A DNA stretch of 64,000 nt from Photobacterium sp. GJ3 (GTDB lineage Bacteria > Pseudomonadota > Gammaproteobacteria > Enterobacterales > Vibrionaceae), in contig NZ_CP073578.1 of assembly GCF_018199995.1 (NCBI RefSeq), positions 2,046,001-2,110,000 of the forward strand, read 5' to 3'. Position 1 is the stretch's first letter. Each line of letters starts with the position of its first letter. Position numbers and translations under genes: made by a program. The notes under the pieces were generated by a model, which ran no database searches, was not told the DNA's origin, and saw nothing but the letters and a program-made list of their open reading frames with translations. This document shows positions 27,996 through 38,697 of this stretch, piece by piece.

Positions 27996-28739
27996 GTGAA
28001 TTATCAAATTGCGGCCGACTCGTTGAAAGATCGAGTCATTCTGGTCACCGGTGCCGGTGATGGTATCGGCCGACAAGCTGCCCTCAGCTATGCTGCACAT
28101 GGCGCAACAGTCATTTTACTGGGCCGCACCGTGTCCAAACTTGAAGCCGTGTATGATGAGATTGAAGCGCTGGGCGCGCCTCAGCCAGCCATTATTCCCC
28201 TGGATATGAAAGGTGCAACCAAACAAAACTATCTGGATATGGTAGATACCATCAAAGATCAGTTTGGTCGTCTGGACGGTGTGCTGCACAATGCCAGCTT
28301 GCTTGGCGTTCTGAGTCCCTTTGACCAGTTGGGTGAAGACACCTTTGATGAAGTGATGCAAGTGAATGTCAAAGCGCAGTTCCTGCTGACGCAGGCGATC
28401 ATGCCGCTGCTCAAAGCATCTGAAGATGGCCGGATCATCTTCACCACGTCAACCGTTGGCCACATTGGCCGGGCGTTCTGGGGTGCCTATGCCATGTCGA
28501 AATTTGCGACCGAAGGGATGATGCAGATCGTGGCAGATGAATTGAGCAATACCCATGTCCGCGTCAACGCCATCAATCCGGGTGGTACCCGAACCGGCAT
28601 GCGTGCAAAAGCCTTCCCGGCAGAAGATCCGAAAACACTGAAAACCCCCTTGGATATCATGCCGCTCTATCTGTACCTGATGGGTCCAGAGAGCAAAGAT
28701 GTCAATGGTCAGTGTATTGATGCCCAGTCAAAAGACTAA
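27996..28739 (+). CDS. yciK: Short-chain dehydrogenase/reductase YciK
   Basis: NAD(P)-dependent oxidoreductase of the classical SDR family, about 247 residues. The Rossmann motif is VTGAGDGIGRQAAL, the NAG-type motif appears as LHNASLLG, and the active site is Ser (FTTSTVGH), Tyr and Lys (YAMSK). The GTG start at 27996 has AAGGA six bases upstream and gives an N-terminus of the same length as E. coli YciK. The ATG at 27972 and the longer frame lack both. Its natural substrate is not established. Conserved neighbour of rluB and sohB. Confidence 0.9.
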   Translation: MNYQIAADSLKDRVILVTGAGDGIGRQAALSYAAHGATVILLGRTVSKLEAVYDEIEALGAPQPAIIPLDMKGATKQNYLDMVDTIKDQFGRLDGVLHNASLLGVLSPFDQLGEDTFDEVMQVNVKAQFLLTQAIMPLLKASEDGRIIFTTSTVGHIGRAFWGAYAMSKFATEGMMQIVADELSNTHVRVNAINPGGTRTGMRAKAFPAEDPKTLKTPLDIMPLYLYLMGPESKDVNGQCIDAQSKD

Positions 28740-28762
28740 TCTGACCTCTTTCGCATTGAAAT

Positions 28763-28794
28763 AAAAAAGCCGACCTGCAGGGTCGGCTTTTTCA
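28763..28794. terminator. Bidirectional terminator between yciK and rluB
   Basis: An 11 bp stem (AAAAGCCGACC / GGTCGGCTTTT) with loop TGCAG has A- and T-runs on its two sides. It serves two convergent genes. Confidence 0.88.
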
Positions 28795-28823
28795 TGGTTC
28801 TTTATTATTCAGACTGCGGTCTG

Positions 28824-29822
28824 TTACTTGCTGCGCGTACGCGGCTTAGCAGGCTTATTCTTCAACGGATTCCGTCGATTCGCTGCGTTTCCGGACGGTT
28901 TGCGTTTGTTGCTAACTGGACGTTCAGTTGCTTCAGCCTGCTGACCACGGGTTGAGGACCGACGACGGCCACCCCGTGAATCATCCGTCACACGCTCTTC
29001 GTGACGACGAATTGCGCGGCGAATTTTCCGCACGCCCTTCTTGCGTTTCTGGCCTTCCACGGTCAGGTGCGTCCTGCTTTCAGCAGGCAATTCAACCACT
29101 TCACGCAGATAGTTCACTTCCTGCAGTTCCAGCTCCATCCAGCCACCACGCGGCAGATCCTTGGTCAGGAAAATATCGCCGTAGCGCACACGTTTCAAGC
29201 GGCTGACCGTCACACCCTGAGAATCCCACAGACGACGCACTTCGCGGTTACGACCTTCAGTAATGACCACGTAGAACGTATGGTTCATCCCTTCACCACC
29301 AGCGTAAACGACATCTTCGAAACGGGCCATGCCGTCTTCAAGTTCTACGCCGTTGACCAGATTTCTGACCATTTTCTCAGTGACTTCGCCGAATACACGA
29401 ACCATGTATTCCCGCTCAACACTGCGGCTTGGATGCATCAACCGGTTTGCCAGTTCACCATCCGTTGTGAACAGCAGCAACCCTGAAGTGTTCGCATCCA
29501 GACGACCCACAGATACCCAGCGCCCTTCTTTCAGGCGAGGCAAGCGATCAAACACCGTTCTGCGGCCTTCCGGATCGTGTCGGGTACACAGTTCACCCTC
29601 AGGTTTGTTATAAGCAAGCACACGGCAAACTTCTTCAGAAGGCTTGACCAGATCAACTTTGTGACCATCAATGCGAATCAGGACATCCAGATTCTCAAGG
29701 CGATCCCCTAACTGGGCTTTACGGCCATCAATGCTGACGCGCCCTTCCTGAATCATCATCTCAACTTCACGTCGAGAGCCCTGACCGGAACGTGCGAGAA
29801 CCTTCTGTAATTTTTCACTCAT
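28824..29822 (-). CDS. rluB: 23S rRNA pseudouridine-2605 synthase RluB
   Basis: About 332 residues. An N-terminal S4 RNA-binding domain ([20 protein letters not shown]) is followed by an RsuA-type catalytic domain with the catalytic Asp in [19 protein letters not shown] and the [13 protein letters not shown] motif. The C-terminus is a long basic, low-complexity tail (Arg/Lys/Pro/Asn-rich, about residues 270-332), usual for RluB. The start at 29822 is preferred because the S4 domain begins there. Faces yciK and shares its terminator. Confidence 0.94.
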   Translation of the reverse strand: MSEKLQKVLARSGQGSRREVEMMIQEGRVSIDGRKAQLGDRLENLDVLIRIDGHKVDLVKPSEEVCRVLAYNKPEGELCTRHDPEGRRTVFDRLPRLKEGRWVSVGRLDANTSGLLLFTTDGELANRLMHPSRSVEREYMVRVFGEVTEKMVRNLVNGVELEDGMARFEDVVYAGGEGMNHTFYVVITEGRNREVRRLWDSQGVTVSRLKRVRYGDIFLTKDLPRGGWMELELQEVNYLREVVELPAESRTHLTVEGQKRKKGVRKIRRAIRRHEERVTDDSRGGRRRSSTRGQQAEATERPVSNKRKPSGNAANRRNPLKNKPAKPRTRSK

Positions 29823-29999
29823 CAGACAAACCTTTGTCGCCTTCACAGGCGTCGAAACATTCTAAAAACATCACCGTACCGCTCATTTTTCAGATACAAA
29901 CCGGACGGGATACCCGCCATCCATCAATAATTGATAATGACGTCAATAATTTTTCAAATCAGCCGTGAATTATGCCAAAAAGCTGCGACTGATACCACA

Positions 30000-30035
30000 G
30001 AAAAAGCAGGGAGACTCCGAAGGAATTCGGTCTCT
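30000..30035 (-). terminator. Terminator after yciO
   Basis: On the minus strand the stem GAGAC-CGAA / TTCG-GA-GTCTC (two-base bulge) is followed by CCTGCTTTTT. It lies 30-65 bases beyond the yciO stop. Confidence 0.55.
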
Positions 30036-30066
30036 CACACCGCTTTTTGTGCAGTCAGCGTCCGGT

Positions 30067-30687
30067 TCACTCAAACGGCGTGATATCACCTGCGCCTTGA
30101 CGGACAATTTCAACACTATCGTTACTGAAATCGATCACAGTCGTTGGCTCTTCTCCGAGGATACCGCCATGGATAATCAAATCGACTGCGTGCTGCAATG
30201 CATCCCGGATCTCCTCGGGATCGGACTCCGCCGTTTGATTTCCAGGCAGAATGAGGCTGGTCGACATCATGGGTTCACCCAAGGCATCCAGCAACGCCAG
30301 CGCAATTTCATTGTCCGGGACACGAATCCCAATGGTCTTCCGCTTTGGATTCATTAAACGGCGCGGGACTTCTTTCGTCCCTTTAAAGATAAAGGTATAA
30401 GCCCCGGGCGTGTTGTTTCTCAGCAGACGGAAAGCATCGTTTTCAACCCGTGCATATAACGACAGTTCAGACAAATCCCGGCATAACAAGGTGAAGTTAT
30501 GTTTCTCGTCCAATTTCCGTATACGACAAATACGGTCTAAGGCCTGTTTATTGGCGATCTGGCACCCCAGGGCATATCCCGAATCCGTCGGGTAAACTAT
30601 CACACCGCCATTTCGGACAATTGCAACCGCCTGATTGATCAACCGCGCTTGCGGATTGTCTGGATGAATATAAAAAATTTGGCTCAT
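30067..30687 (-). CDS. yciO: YciO/YrdC/Sua5-family protein
   Basis: A 206-residue protein of the YrdC fold, same length as E. coli YciO. Conserved segments include GGVIVYPTDSGYALGCQ, NNTPGAYTFIFKGTKEVPRR and TIGIRVPDNEIALALL. YrdC/Sua5 relatives make threonylcarbamoyl-AMP for tRNA t6A; YciO is a paralogue whose exact role is less clear. It follows rnm by 41 bases on the same strand, the conserved order rnm-yciO, and is probably co-transcribed. Confidence 0.92.
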   Translation of the reverse strand: MSQIFYIHPDNPQARLINQAVAIVRNGGVIVYPTDSGYALGCQIANKQALDRICRIRKLDEKHNFTLLCRDLSELSLYARVENDAFRLLRNNTPGAYTFIFKGTKEVPRRLMNPKRKTIGIRVPDNEIALALLDALGEPMMSTSLILPGNQTAESDPEEIRDALQHAVDLIIHGGILGEEPTTVIDFSNDSVEIVRQGAGDITPFE

Positions 30688-30728
30688 CGCTCCTCCTGAC
30701 CTGCACCCAACGTCGGCACAGGCTTACT

Positions 30729-31571
30729 TCATTCTTTTTCAAGGCCCCAGTCTTGCCAAACGGGCACCGAAGCTTTGGGTAACCACAGATTACGGCCCAA
30801 CTCTGTCCAGGGCGACGGATAGTGAAAATCGGAGCCTTGCGACGACAGCAAACCGAATTGTTCGGCATAGTCAGCCAGATTCCGGCGCTCCTGCTGCGCT
30901 TGCTGAGGCTGAGCGACTTCCATCGCATCCCCACCGGCCGCAACAAAATCCGCCAGCAATCGTTTCAACCATTTAGCAGTCATATTATACCGTCCCGGAT
31001 GGGCCAGCACGGCCTGACCACCCGCCTGGTGAATCACCGCCACCGCTTCTGCAATGCTGCACCAGTTCGGCGGCACATACCCCGGATTCCCCCGGGTCAG
31101 GTACTTCTTAAACACGGCCTGCATCGTTTTGGCATGCCCGTTTTCCACCAGCCATTTCGCAAAATGAGCCCGGGTCAGGGTTGCTTCGCCTGCCAATGCT
31201 TTAGCACCTTCGTAGGCACCGATAATCTGATTTTTCGCCAGCCGTTCGCCCATCAGCACCGCACGATTCTGACGCCGTTCAGCCTGTTCCGAAATCAGCG
31301 ATTGCAGTGCCGGATGTGCCGGATTGATGTTGAGCCCGACAATGTGAATATCAAAATTATTCCAAACTGTCGATATTTCAATCCCCTTAACCAAGGTTAA
31401 GGCCAAATTCTGCGCATCAATTGCCTGCTGTGCAATTGCCAGACCTGCGACGGTGTCGTGGTCAGTGATTGCCAGCACATCCACTCGGAATTCTGCAGCC
31501 CGACTGACCAGGTCTGCCGGGGATAAACGGCCATCAGAGGCCGTTGTATGACTATGTAAATCAAACAACAT
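30729..31571 (-). CDS. rnm: RNase AM (Rnm, formerly TrpH/YciV), PHP-domain nuclease
   Basis: A 280-residue PHP-family phosphoesterase. Metal ligands are visible in order: [21 protein letters not shown], the [10 protein letters not shown]-type Glu ([10 protein letters not shown]), VLAHPGRY and [10 protein letters not shown]. coli YciV (Rnm) trims the 5' ends of rRNAs and also has 3'-5' exonuclease activity on short oligonucleotides and phosphatase activity on 3',5'-bisphosphates. It is transcribed divergently from the trp operon, the conserved arrangement that gave the old name TrpH. Confidence 0.93.
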   Translation of the reverse strand: MLFDLHSHTTASDGRLSPADLVSRAAEFRVDVLAITDHDTVAGLAIAQQAIDAQNLALTLVKGIEISTVWNNFDIHIVGLNINPAHPALQSLISEQAERRQNRAVLMGERLAKNQIIGAYEGAKALAGEATLTRAHFAKWLVENGHAKTMQAVFKKYLTRGNPGYVPPNWCSIAEAVAVIHQAGGQAVLAHPGRYNMTAKWLKRLLADFVAAGGDAMEVAQPQQAQQERRNLADYAEQFGLLSSQGSDFHYPSPWTELGRNLWLPKASVPVWQDWGLEKE

Positions 31572-31583
31572 AAAAAGAAAGTC

Positions 31584-31617
31584 TTGACATAATATTCTTG
31601 AACTAGTTTACTAGTAC
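31584..31617 (+). promoter_or_regulatory. trp promoter with TrpR operator
   Basis: TTGACA (31584-31589), a 17 bp spacer and TTTACT (31607-31612) form the promoter. The palindrome GAACTAGTTTACTAGTAC (31600-31617) covers the -10. It differs by one base from the E. coli trp operator (GAACTAGTTAACTAGTAC), so TrpR repression is very likely. Confidence 0.88.
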
Positions 31618-31657
31618 ACAGTTACTCACTGAACACTTAATTACTCAGGTTCTGACT

Positions 31658-31720
31658 ATGGTACAGCAAAAACATCATCAGCTTTGCGCTTTCTTCTCTT
31701 GGTGGTGGCACAACCTTTAG
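31658..31720 (+). CDS. trpL: trp operon leader peptide
   Basis: A 20-residue leader, MVQQKHHQLCAFFSWWWHNL, with three consecutive Trp codons at 31700-31708, too short for ordinary gene calling. Its stop codon abuts the antiterminator segment. Ribosome stalling at the Trp run when charged tRNA-Trp is scarce would free the downstream genes. E. coli TrpL has two Trp codons, so this one may be more sensitive. Confidence 0.93.
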   Translation: MVQQKHHQLCAFFSWWWHNL

Positions 31721-31784
31721 CGGGTCGTGAAAGTTGCTGTGCACGCTGCACACAATCATGAACCCGCCTGAAGCGGGTTTTTTT
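31720..31784 (+). promoter_or_regulatory. trp attenuator
   Basis: Terminator stem AACCCGC (31761-31767) / GCGGGTT (31773-31779) with loop CTGAA ends in T7. The segment GCGGGT at 31720-31725 can instead pair with ACCCGC at 31762-31767, giving the competing antiterminator. Together with trpL this is a complete enteric-style attenuation switch. Confidence 0.9.
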
Positions 31785-31841
31785 GTACCTGACAACGAAA
31801 CAACATACGTATTTTCAATTTTGGCTAGTAAGGACAACACC

Positions 31842-32855
31842 ATGATTATCGTACTGAAACCAAGCGCCACCGAAGCACAGGCAAAAGACATCCTGACCCG
31901 CATTGAACAAGCCGGCCTGAAACCATTATATATGCCGGGCGTGGAACGCATCGTGCTGGGGGCGCTGGGTGACGAGCGTGTGTTGCAAAAACTGAATCTT
32001 GAAGCCAACCCATGCGTCGAGAATATTAAGCCCATTCTGACCAAATATAAGATGGTCAGCCGCGAAGTTCAGGCCCACGATACCGTGGTGCGCTTCGGTA
32101 ACGCTGCCGTGGGTGGCAACAAATTTGCCGTGATTGCCGGTCCCTGCTCTGTGGAGTCTGAACAGCAGTTACTCTCTGTTGCTGAAGTGGTGAAAAAACA
32201 CGGTGCTGTCGCACTGCGCGGTGGCGCGTACAAGCCCCGGACCAGCCCTTACGATTTCCAGGGCATGGGTGTTGAAGGCCTGAAGTTGCTGAAACAAGCC
32301 AGCCAAATGCTGGACATGCCGACCGTATCTGAAGTCATGGAAGTCGGTCAGATGGCGGCCATGTGTGAGTACATTGACTGCCTGCAGATTGGTGCCCGAA
32401 ACATGCAAAACTATGCTTTGCTTAAAGCTGTGGGTGAAAGTAAAAAGCCCGTTCTGCTCAAGCGTGGCCTGTCTGCGACGATTGAAGAACTGCTTTTAGC
32501 GGCAGAGTACATTTATGACGCCGGCAACCCGAACATCATCCTGTGCGAGCGTGGTATCCGCACCTTCGAAACGGCAACCCGCAATACGCTGGATCTCAAC
32601 GCCGTTGCCTACCTGAAACAAAAAACACATCTGCCGGTCGTTGTTGACCCTAGCCATGGTACGGGTGTTCGTGAACTGGTGATCCCGCTCTCCCGCGCTG
32701 CGGCGGCAGTCGGTGCGGACGGCATCATCGTTGAATCGCACCTCAACCCGGGGGAAGCCCTGTCTGACGGCCATCAGGCCCTGACCGGCCCCATGTTCGA
32801 ACAACTGATGCAGGAACTGAAACCTTTTGTAGAAGCTGCAGGTAAATCACTATGA
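31842..32855 (+). CDS. DAHP synthase, type I-beta, in the trp operon
   Basis: 3-deoxy-D-arabino-heptulosonate-7-phosphate synthase, the first step of aromatic biosynthesis (PEP + erythrose-4-phosphate), 337 residues. Residues 1-70 form a ferredoxin-like regulatory domain ([20 protein letters not shown]) as in Thermotoga-type I-beta enzymes. The barrel follows with [41 protein letters not shown] and [12 protein letters not shown]. Enteric AroF/G/H are of the I-alpha type. The start at 31842 has AAGGA seven bases upstream. It lies behind the trp attenuator and overlaps trpE by 4 bases, so it is regulated with tryptophan synthesis. Confidence 0.93.
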   Translation: MIIVLKPSATEAQAKDILTRIEQAGLKPLYMPGVERIVLGALGDERVLQKLNLEANPCVENIKPILTKYKMVSREVQAHDTVVRFGNAAVGGNKFAVIAGPCSVESEQQLLSVAEVVKKHGAVALRGGAYKPRTSPYDFQGMGVEGLKLLKQASQMLDMPTVSEVMEVGQMAAMCEYIDCLQIGARNMQNYALLKAVGESKKPVLLKRGLSATIEELLLAAEYIYDAGNPNIILCERGIRTFETATRNTLDLNAVAYLKQKTHLPVVVDPSHGTGVRELVIPLSRAAAAVGADGIIVESHLNPGEALSDGHQALTGPMFEQLMQELKPFVEAAGKSL

Positions 32856-34420
32856 AAACAACGCCATTCGCTGTCGGTGAGTTGGATGTCCTGAGTTTGG
32901 ATGTCCCTTATGTTGCTGACCCAACGGAACTTTACTACGCCATCTGTGGTGAGCGTCCTCATAATCTCCTGCTGGAGTCGGCTGAAATCGACTCCAAAGA
33001 AGATTTGAAAAGCCTGATGCTAATCGATGCCGCTGTTCGTATCGTCTGCCGGGGTCGCGAAGTTCGTCTGGAAGCACTGACAGAAAATGGCGTGAATGTT
33101 CTTGAGGCGGTCAAAGCCAATATCGCTGAGAACATCGGGATCACAACAAATGACAACACGGTGATCCTGACTTTCGAAACCCATGGCAGAGCCATCGACG
33201 AAGACAGCCGTTTACGTCAGTCGTCACCTTTTGATGCGCTTCGCCTCATTCAGCAAATTTTTCATCAGCCTTCTCAGGCCCGGGAAGCGTTGTTCCTGGG
33301 CGGGCTGTTTGCCTATGACCTGGTGGCCAGTTTCGAACCCCTACCGACAGTTGAAGAAGGTAATCGCTGTCCGGATTACCTGTTCTATGTGGCAGAAACA
33401 CTGCTGATCGTTGATCACCAGCGCCGGAAAGGCACTTTGCAGGCCACTTTATTTGGTGGTGAGCACTTCACCACCAGTTACTTTGAACTGAGCCGCCGGT
33501 TGCAACATATCAAAGAACAATGCCTGGAGCCGGTCGCTCTGCCTGCGGCGCAACAGCTGGAACGCTGTGAGCCGGAAGTCAGCATCAGTGATGAAGACTT
33601 CTGCCAAACCGTTGAGCAACTGAAAGAATTTGTGGTACGCGGCGATGTTTTTCAGGTGGTGCCATCGCGTCAGTTTCGCCTGCCGTGCCCTTCACCACTG
33701 AATGCTTACAAAGCGCTGAAAATCGGGAACCCAAGTCCGTATATGTTCTATCTGCAGGATGCCGATTTCACCCTGTTTGGTGCTTCTCCCGAAAGCGCAC
33801 TCAAATACTGCACCCAAAGCAATCAGGTGGAAATTTATCCAATTGCCGGGACCCGGCCACGTGGCAAACGGGCAGATGGCAGCATTGATCTGGACCTGGA
33901 TGGCCGGATTGAACTGGAACTGCGCTGCGACAAGAAAGAAAACGCCGAACACATGATGCTGGTGGATCTGGCCCGAAATGATGTGGCCCGCATCAGCCAG
34001 CCCGGCACGCGTTATGTCGCGGACCTGCTGCAAGTTGACCGCTACAGCCATGTCATGCACCTGGTGTCCCGTGTCGTCGGCCAGCTCCGTGACGATCTGG
34101 ATGCCCTGCACGCCTATCAGGCCTGTATGAACATGGGCACCCTGACCGGTGCACCGAAAATCCGAGCCATGCAACTGATTCGTGATGTCGAACAACAACG
34201 TCGTGGCAGCTATGGCGGCGCCGTGGGTTATCTGACAGGCCATGGCGATATGGATACCTGCATCGTCATCCGCTCGGCTTATGTCGAAGATGGAATTGCA
34301 AGCGTTCAGGCAGGCGCCGGTGTGGTTTATGACTCCGTCCCTCAGGCCGAAGCCGATGAAACGCGAGGCAAAGCACAAGCCGTCATCACCGCCATTCGCC
34401 AAGCCCACAGCGCGCAATAA
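32852..34420 (+). CDS. trpE: Anthranilate synthase component I
   Basis: Converts chorismate to anthranilate with TrpG, 522 residues. The N-terminal [11 protein letters not shown] motif contains the Ser of the tryptophan feedback site. The chorismate-binding domain shows [29 protein letters not shown], the metal-binding acidic region [12 protein letters not shown], and [11 protein letters not shown]. Start overlaps the DAHP synthase stop by four bases (ATGA), implying coupled translation. Confidence 0.97.
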   Translation: MKTTPFAVGELDVLSLDVPYVADPTELYYAICGERPHNLLLESAEIDSKEDLKSLMLIDAAVRIVCRGREVRLEALTENGVNVLEAVKANIAENIGITTNDNTVILTFETHGRAIDEDSRLRQSSPFDALRLIQQIFHQPSQAREALFLGGLFAYDLVASFEPLPTVEEGNRCPDYLFYVAETLLIVDHQRRKGTLQATLFGGEHFTTSYFELSRRLQHIKEQCLEPVALPAAQQLERCEPEVSISDEDFCQTVEQLKEFVVRGDVFQVVPSRQFRLPCPSPLNAYKALKIGNPSPYMFYLQDADFTLFGASPESALKYCTQSNQVEIYPIAGTRPRGKRADGSIDLDLDGRIELELRCDKKENAEHMMLVDLARNDVARISQPGTRYVADLLQVDRYSHVMHLVSRVVGQLRDDLDALHAYQACMNMGTLTGAPKIRAMQLIRDVEQQRRGSYGGAVGYLTGHGDMDTCIVIRSAYVEDGIASVQAGAGVVYDSVPQAEADETRGKAQAVITAIRQAHSAQ

Positions 34421-34430
34421 GGAGCCGAAC

Positions 34431-35051
34431 ATGAACCCGACCATCGACATTGTTTTACTGGATAACTTCGACTCTTTTACTTACAACCTGGTTGATCAGT
34501 TCCGCGCCATGGGTCACCCGGTCACGATTTTCCGAAACAGCCTGAGTGCCGAACAAATCGAAGCCGCACTCAACGAAAAAACCAATCCTGTTCTCGTGCT
34601 CTCACCCGGTCCGGGCGCACCGTCTGAAGCGGGCTGCATGCCTGAACTGATCAAACGCGTGTCAGGAAAAGTGCCCATGATTGGCATCTGTCTGGGTCAT
34701 CAGGCCATCGTGGAGGCCTATGGCGGCACCGTGGCAGGCGCTGGCGACATTGTTCATGGCAAAGCGGCACAAATGCAACACACCGGCCATGCCGTCTTTG
34801 GCTCATTGCCAAGCCCGATGACCATCGCCCGCTATCACTCACTGGTAGCAACACAGGTGCCAAGCGCACTCTCGGTGATCGCCGATGTTGAAGGCCTGGT
34901 CATGGCGGTGACTCATGAAGAAGACAATGTGTGCGGATTTCAGTTTCACCCGGAATCCATTCTGACCGCACAAGGCGCACAATTGCTGGCAAATACCCTG
35001 CTCTGGGTCACGGGCCAATCCAAAGTTCAGACCAAATTATCAAGTTGTTAA
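34431..35051 (+). CDS. trpG: Anthranilate synthase glutamine amidotransferase component
   Basis: A 206-residue class I glutamine amidotransferase that feeds ammonia to TrpE. It begins [20 protein letters not shown], has the oxyanion [11 protein letters not shown], the nucleophilic Cys in [12 protein letters not shown], and the His/Glu pair in [10 protein letters not shown]. It is a stand-alone gene, not fused to trpD as in E. coli. GGAG lies just before the ATG at 34431. Confidence 0.97.
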   Translation: MNPTIDIVLLDNFDSFTYNLVDQFRAMGHPVTIFRNSLSAEQIEAALNEKTNPVLVLSPGPGAPSEAGCMPELIKRVSGKVPMIGICLGHQAIVEAYGGTVAGAGDIVHGKAAQMQHTGHAVFGSLPSPMTIARYHSLVATQVPSALSVIADVEGLVMAVTHEEDNVCGFQFHPESILTAQGAQLLANTLLWVTGQSKVQTKLSSC

Positions 35052-35064
35052 GAGGGACGCCCAG

Positions 35065-36075
35065 ATGAGTCATTCTATTTATCAGATTACCGAAAAGCTC
35101 TATGACCAGCAGACGCTGACACAGGCCGAAAGCCAGACCCTGTTTGATGCCATTATCAAAGGTGATGTAGAGCCTGCACTTCTGGCCGCGATTCTGACCG
35201 CACTGAAAATTAAAGGGGAAACGCCCGAGGAGCTTGCAGGGGCTGCCACGGCCATGCTGGCGAACGCCGCACCATTCCCACGCCCGGATTATGATTTTGG
35301 AGATATCGTCGGCACAGGCGGCGATGGTGCAAATACGATCAATATCTCCACCACCGCAGCTTTTGTTGCTGCGGCCTGCGGGGTGAAAATCGCCAAACAT
35401 GGTAACCGCGGGGTTTCCAGCAAATCAGGATCCTCCGACCTGCTGGATAAATTTGGCATCAATTTAGCGATGAGCGCGGCAGAAGCCCGAGCTGCGCTGG
35501 ATGAACAAGGCGTGTGCTTCCTGTTTGCACCGCAATATCACAGCGGTGTCCGCCATGCCATGCCTGCCCGTCAGGCCATGAAAACGCGCACGATTTTTAA
35601 CTTACTGGGCCCGCTGATTAACCCGGCCCGCCCAACTATTGAGCTGATGGGTGTTTATGATGCTGCACTGGTCCGTCCGATTGCAGAAACCATGATTGCG
35701 CTGGGCATGAAGCGGGCCGCGGTCGTTCACGGCAGCGGGTTGGATGAAGTCGCCATTCACGGTCCGACACAGGTCGCAGAAATCATCAACGGCGATATTC
35801 GCGAGTATACGCTGACCCCGGAAGATTTCGGCTTGCAATCCCATGCATTAGATGCGATTAAAGGAGGGGAACCCGAAGAGAATCGTGCCATTATCACCAA
35901 TATTCTGACCGGCAAAGGCACGACAGCACAACAAAGCGCTGTTGCCGTCAACGTTGCGTTGCTGCTTCGCCTGTTTGGTCAGGAAGACCTGAAAGCGAAT
36001 GCGCAGCAAGCCATGGAAGTGATGCAATCCGGCAAAGCTTACCAACTGGTCACGCAACTGGCCGCACGAGGTTAA
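35065..36075 (+). CDS. trpD: Anthranilate phosphoribosyltransferase
   Basis: Adds phosphoribosyl to anthranilate, 336 residues. The PRPP-binding [14 protein letters not shown] motif lies at about 84-97, with [17 protein letters not shown] next and the HGSGLDE signature near residue 230. Fourteen bases separate it from trpG and only two from trpCF, so it is firmly inside the operon. Confidence 0.97.
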   Translation: MSHSIYQITEKLYDQQTLTQAESQTLFDAIIKGDVEPALLAAILTALKIKGETPEELAGAATAMLANAAPFPRPDYDFGDIVGTGGDGANTINISTTAAFVAAACGVKIAKHGNRGVSSKSGSSDLLDKFGINLAMSAAEARAALDEQGVCFLFAPQYHSGVRHAMPARQAMKTRTIFNLLGPLINPARPTIELMGVYDAALVRPIAETMIALGMKRAAVVHGSGLDEVAIHGPTQVAEIINGDIREYTLTPEDFGLQSHALDAIKGGEPEENRAIITNILTGKGTTAQQSAVAVNVALLLRLFGQEDLKANAQQAMEVMQSGKAYQLVTQLAARG

Positions 36076-36077
36076 GC

Positions 36078-37448
36078 ATGGAAACTGTACTCGCTAAAAT
36101 CGTCGCAGATAAAAAAATTTGGGTGGAAGCGCGCAAAGCCCGCCAGCCCCTGGACTCATTCATCGCAGACCTGACCCCGAGCGACCGGGACTTTTATCAG
36201 GCACTGAATCAGGATGGCGCCGCCTTCATTCTGGAATGTAAAAAGGCATCGCCGTCAAAAGGCCTGATCCGTCAGGACTTCAATCTGGATCAGATTGCTC
36301 AGGTATACCGTCAGTATGCCCATGCGATTTCGGTCCTGACGGACGAAAAGTATTTTCAGGGCAGTTTTGATTTCCTGCCCCAGGTTCGTCAGCAAGTGAC
36401 ACAGCCGGTGTTGTGTAAAGACTTCATGATTGATCCCTATCAGGTCTATCTGGCCCGCCACTATCAGGCCGATGCAATTCTGCTGATGCTCTCGGTGCTC
36501 AATGATGATGAATACCGCGAACTGGCTGCGCTGGCAGAAACCCTGAAACTGGGTGTCCTGACCGAAGTCAGTAATGAAGCAGAACTGGAACGTGCGATTA
36601 CACTGAAAGCCAAAGTGGTTGGCATCAATAACCGGAACCTGCGGGATCTGAGCATTGATCTGGATCGCACCAAACAGCTGGCTCCCCGTCTGGCGGAAGA
36701 TACCATCGTCATTTCTGAATCCGGCATTTATACCCACCAGCAGGTCTGGGATTTGTCTCAGTATGCCCATGGCTTTCTGATCGGCAGTTCCCTGATGAGT
36801 GAAGAGAATCTGGAACTGGCGGTGCGCAAAGTCCTGCTGGGGGAACACAAAGTCTGCGGCCTCACGCATCCGGATGATGCCTGTGCCGCGTATCAAAGCG
36901 GGGCTGTATTTGGTGGCCTGATTTTTGTGGAAGGCTCTCCGCGCGCGGTGGATACTGAGCTCGCCCGACTGGTCATGAGCGGTGCGCCACTCAAATATGT
37001 GGGCGTTTTCCGGAACGCCGATCCCGAGGCAGTCGCCAAGCAGGCCAATGCATTAAAACTGGCTGCGGTTCAGTTGCATGGCGATGAAACACCAGCGTAT
37101 ATCACCACCCTGAAAACACAGTTACATGAAGGTTGTGAAGTCTGGAAAGCCCATGGCATCACCGACTCATTGCCGGATCTGTCTGTCTGGCCCGTTGACC
37201 GCCACCTGCTGGATACTCAGGTGGGGAATCAAAGTGGCGGAACCGGCCAGACTTTCGACTGGTCTGTGCTGGCGCAATGTCCGCAAAAAGAGCAAATCAT
37301 GCTGGCGGGCGGCCTCGGACCAGAGAACGCACAACAAGCGGCCCAGCAAGGTTGCCGCGGACTGGATTTTAATTCCGGTGTTGAAAGTAAGCCCGGCAAG
37401 AAAGACAGACAAAAATTACTGACGGTGTTTCAGAAGCTGAAGCCTTAA
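36078..37448 (+). CDS. trpCF: Fused indole-3-glycerol phosphate synthase / PRA isomerase
   Basis: A 456-residue bifunctional enzyme. The N-terminal TrpC barrel (about 1-255) has FILECKKASPSKGLIR, the VLCKDFMIDPYQV segment and IGSSLM. The C-terminal TrpF barrel (about 256-456) begins HKVCGLTHPDDA and ends GGLGPENAQQ and LDFNSGVESKPGKKD. The two catalyse consecutive steps from phosphoribosylanthranilate to indole-glycerol phosphate. The same fusion exists in enterics and vibrios. Confidence 0.97.
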   Translation: METVLAKIVADKKIWVEARKARQPLDSFIADLTPSDRDFYQALNQDGAAFILECKKASPSKGLIRQDFNLDQIAQVYRQYAHAISVLTDEKYFQGSFDFLPQVRQQVTQPVLCKDFMIDPYQVYLARHYQADAILLMLSVLNDDEYRELAALAETLKLGVLTEVSNEAELERAITLKAKVVGINNRNLRDLSIDLDRTKQLAPRLAEDTIVISESGIYTHQQVWDLSQYAHGFLIGSSLMSEENLELAVRKVLLGEHKVCGLTHPDDACAAYQSGAVFGGLIFVEGSPRAVDTELARLVMSGAPLKYVGVFRNADPEAVAKQANALKLAAVQLHGDETPAYITTLKTQLHEGCEVWKAHGITDSLPDLSVWPVDRHLLDTQVGNQSGGTGQTFDWSVLAQCPQKEQIMLAGGLGPENAQQAAQQGCRGLDFNSGVESKPGKKDRQKLLTVFQKLKP

Positions 37449-37506
37449 CCACCTTTCAGCGACAGGGCATCACCCACACCGTTCACAAAAATAGGACTGC
37501 AAACAC

Positions 37507-38697
37507 ATGAGCAAACTTGACCCGTATTTTGGCGAATTTGGTGGCCAGTTTGTGCCCCAGATTCTGGTTCCGGCACTGGATCAGCTGGAAGACGCTTTTA
37601 TTGATGCACAAAAAGACCCGGCGTTTGAACAGGAGTTTTTAACCCTGTTGAAAGAATATGCGGGTCGTCCAACGGCGCTGACCCTGTGTCAGAACCTGAC
37701 CAAAGGCACGAAAACCAAACTTTACCTCAAGCGTGAAGACTTGCTGCACGGCGGCGCCCATAAAACCAACCAGGTGCTGGGTCAGGCGTTGCTGGCCAAG
37801 CGCATGGGTAAAGATGAGATTATTGCTGAAACCGGTGCGGGTCAGCATGGCGTCGCAACTGCACTGGCCTGTGCGCTGCTCGGTTTGAAGTGCCGCATTT
37901 ATATGGGCGCGAAAGACGTTGAGCGTCAAAGCCCGAATGTCTTCCGTATGAAATTGATGGGTGCTGAGGTGATCCCGGTTTACTCCGGCTCCGCAACCCT
38001 GAAAGATGCCTGTAACGAAGCGATGCGCGACTGGTCTGCCACTTATGATAAAGCGCATTATCTGCTTGGCACTGCTGCTGGCCCACATCCGTTTCCGACC
38101 ATCGTCCGCGAGTTTCAGCGCATTATCGGCGAAGAAACCAAAGTCCAGATTCGGGAGAAAGAAGGTCGCCTGCCAGATGCTGTCATTGCCTGTGTGGGCG
38201 GTGGTTCCAATGCCATTGGCATGTTTGCCGACTTTATCAAAGAAACATCAGTCAAGCTCATTGGCGTCGAGCCTGCCGGGAAAGGGCTGGATACGCCCAT
38301 GCACGGTGCACCACTCAAACACGGCAAGCTGGGGATTTTCTTTGGGATGAAAGCGCCCCTGATGCAAGATGAGCATGGACAGGTCGAAGAATCTTACTCA
38401 ATTTCTGCCGGTCTGGATTTCCCGTCCGTGGGTCCGCAGCACGCGCACCTGAACGCAACAGGCCGTGCTGAATACGGTTCTGTCACCGACGATGAAGCAC
38501 TGGATGCTTTTCAGGCACTGGCCCGTCACGAAGGGATTATTCCGGCTCTGGAATCAGCACACGCACTGGCTTATGCACTCAAGCTGATCCAGGAAAATCC
38601 GGACAAAGAACAACTGCTGGTGGTCAATCTTTCTGGCCGCGGCGATAAAGATATCTTCACCGTCCATAAGATTCTGGAAGAAAAGGGAGCGCTGTAA
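37507..38697 (+). CDS. trpB: Tryptophan synthase beta subunit
   Basis: PLP-dependent subunit joining indole and serine, 396 residues. The PLP lysine lies in [14 protein letters not shown], the COMM-domain region contains [12 protein letters not shown], and the phosphate-binding loop is [12 protein letters not shown]. There is a 58 bp gap to trpCF with no terminator. The stop codon overlaps the trpA start by one base (TAATG). Confidence 0.98.
   Translation: MSKLDPYFGEFGGQFVPQILVPALDQLEDAFIDAQKDPAFEQEFLTLLKEYAGRPTALTLCQNLTKGTKTKLYLKREDLLHGGAHKTNQVLGQALLAKRMGKDEIIAETGAGQHGVATALACALLGLKCRIYMGAKDVERQSPNVFRMKLMGAEVIPVYSGSATLKDACNEAMRDWSATYDKAHYLLGTAAGPHPFPTIVREFQRIIGEETKVQIREKEGRLPDAVIACVGGGSNAIGMFADFIKETSVKLIGVEPAGKGLDTPMHGAPLKHGKLGIFFGMKAPLMQDEHGQVEESYSISAGLDFPSVGPQHAHLNATGRAEYGSVTDDEALDAFQALARHEGIIPALESAHALAYALKLIQENPDKEQLLVVNLSGRGDKDIFTVHKILEEKGAL

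Noticed and set aside
31637-32044. 135-codon minus-strand open frame covering the trp leader
   Set aside because: It runs through the attenuator, trpL and the start of the DAHP synthase gene on the opposite strand. Its composition is not protein-like.
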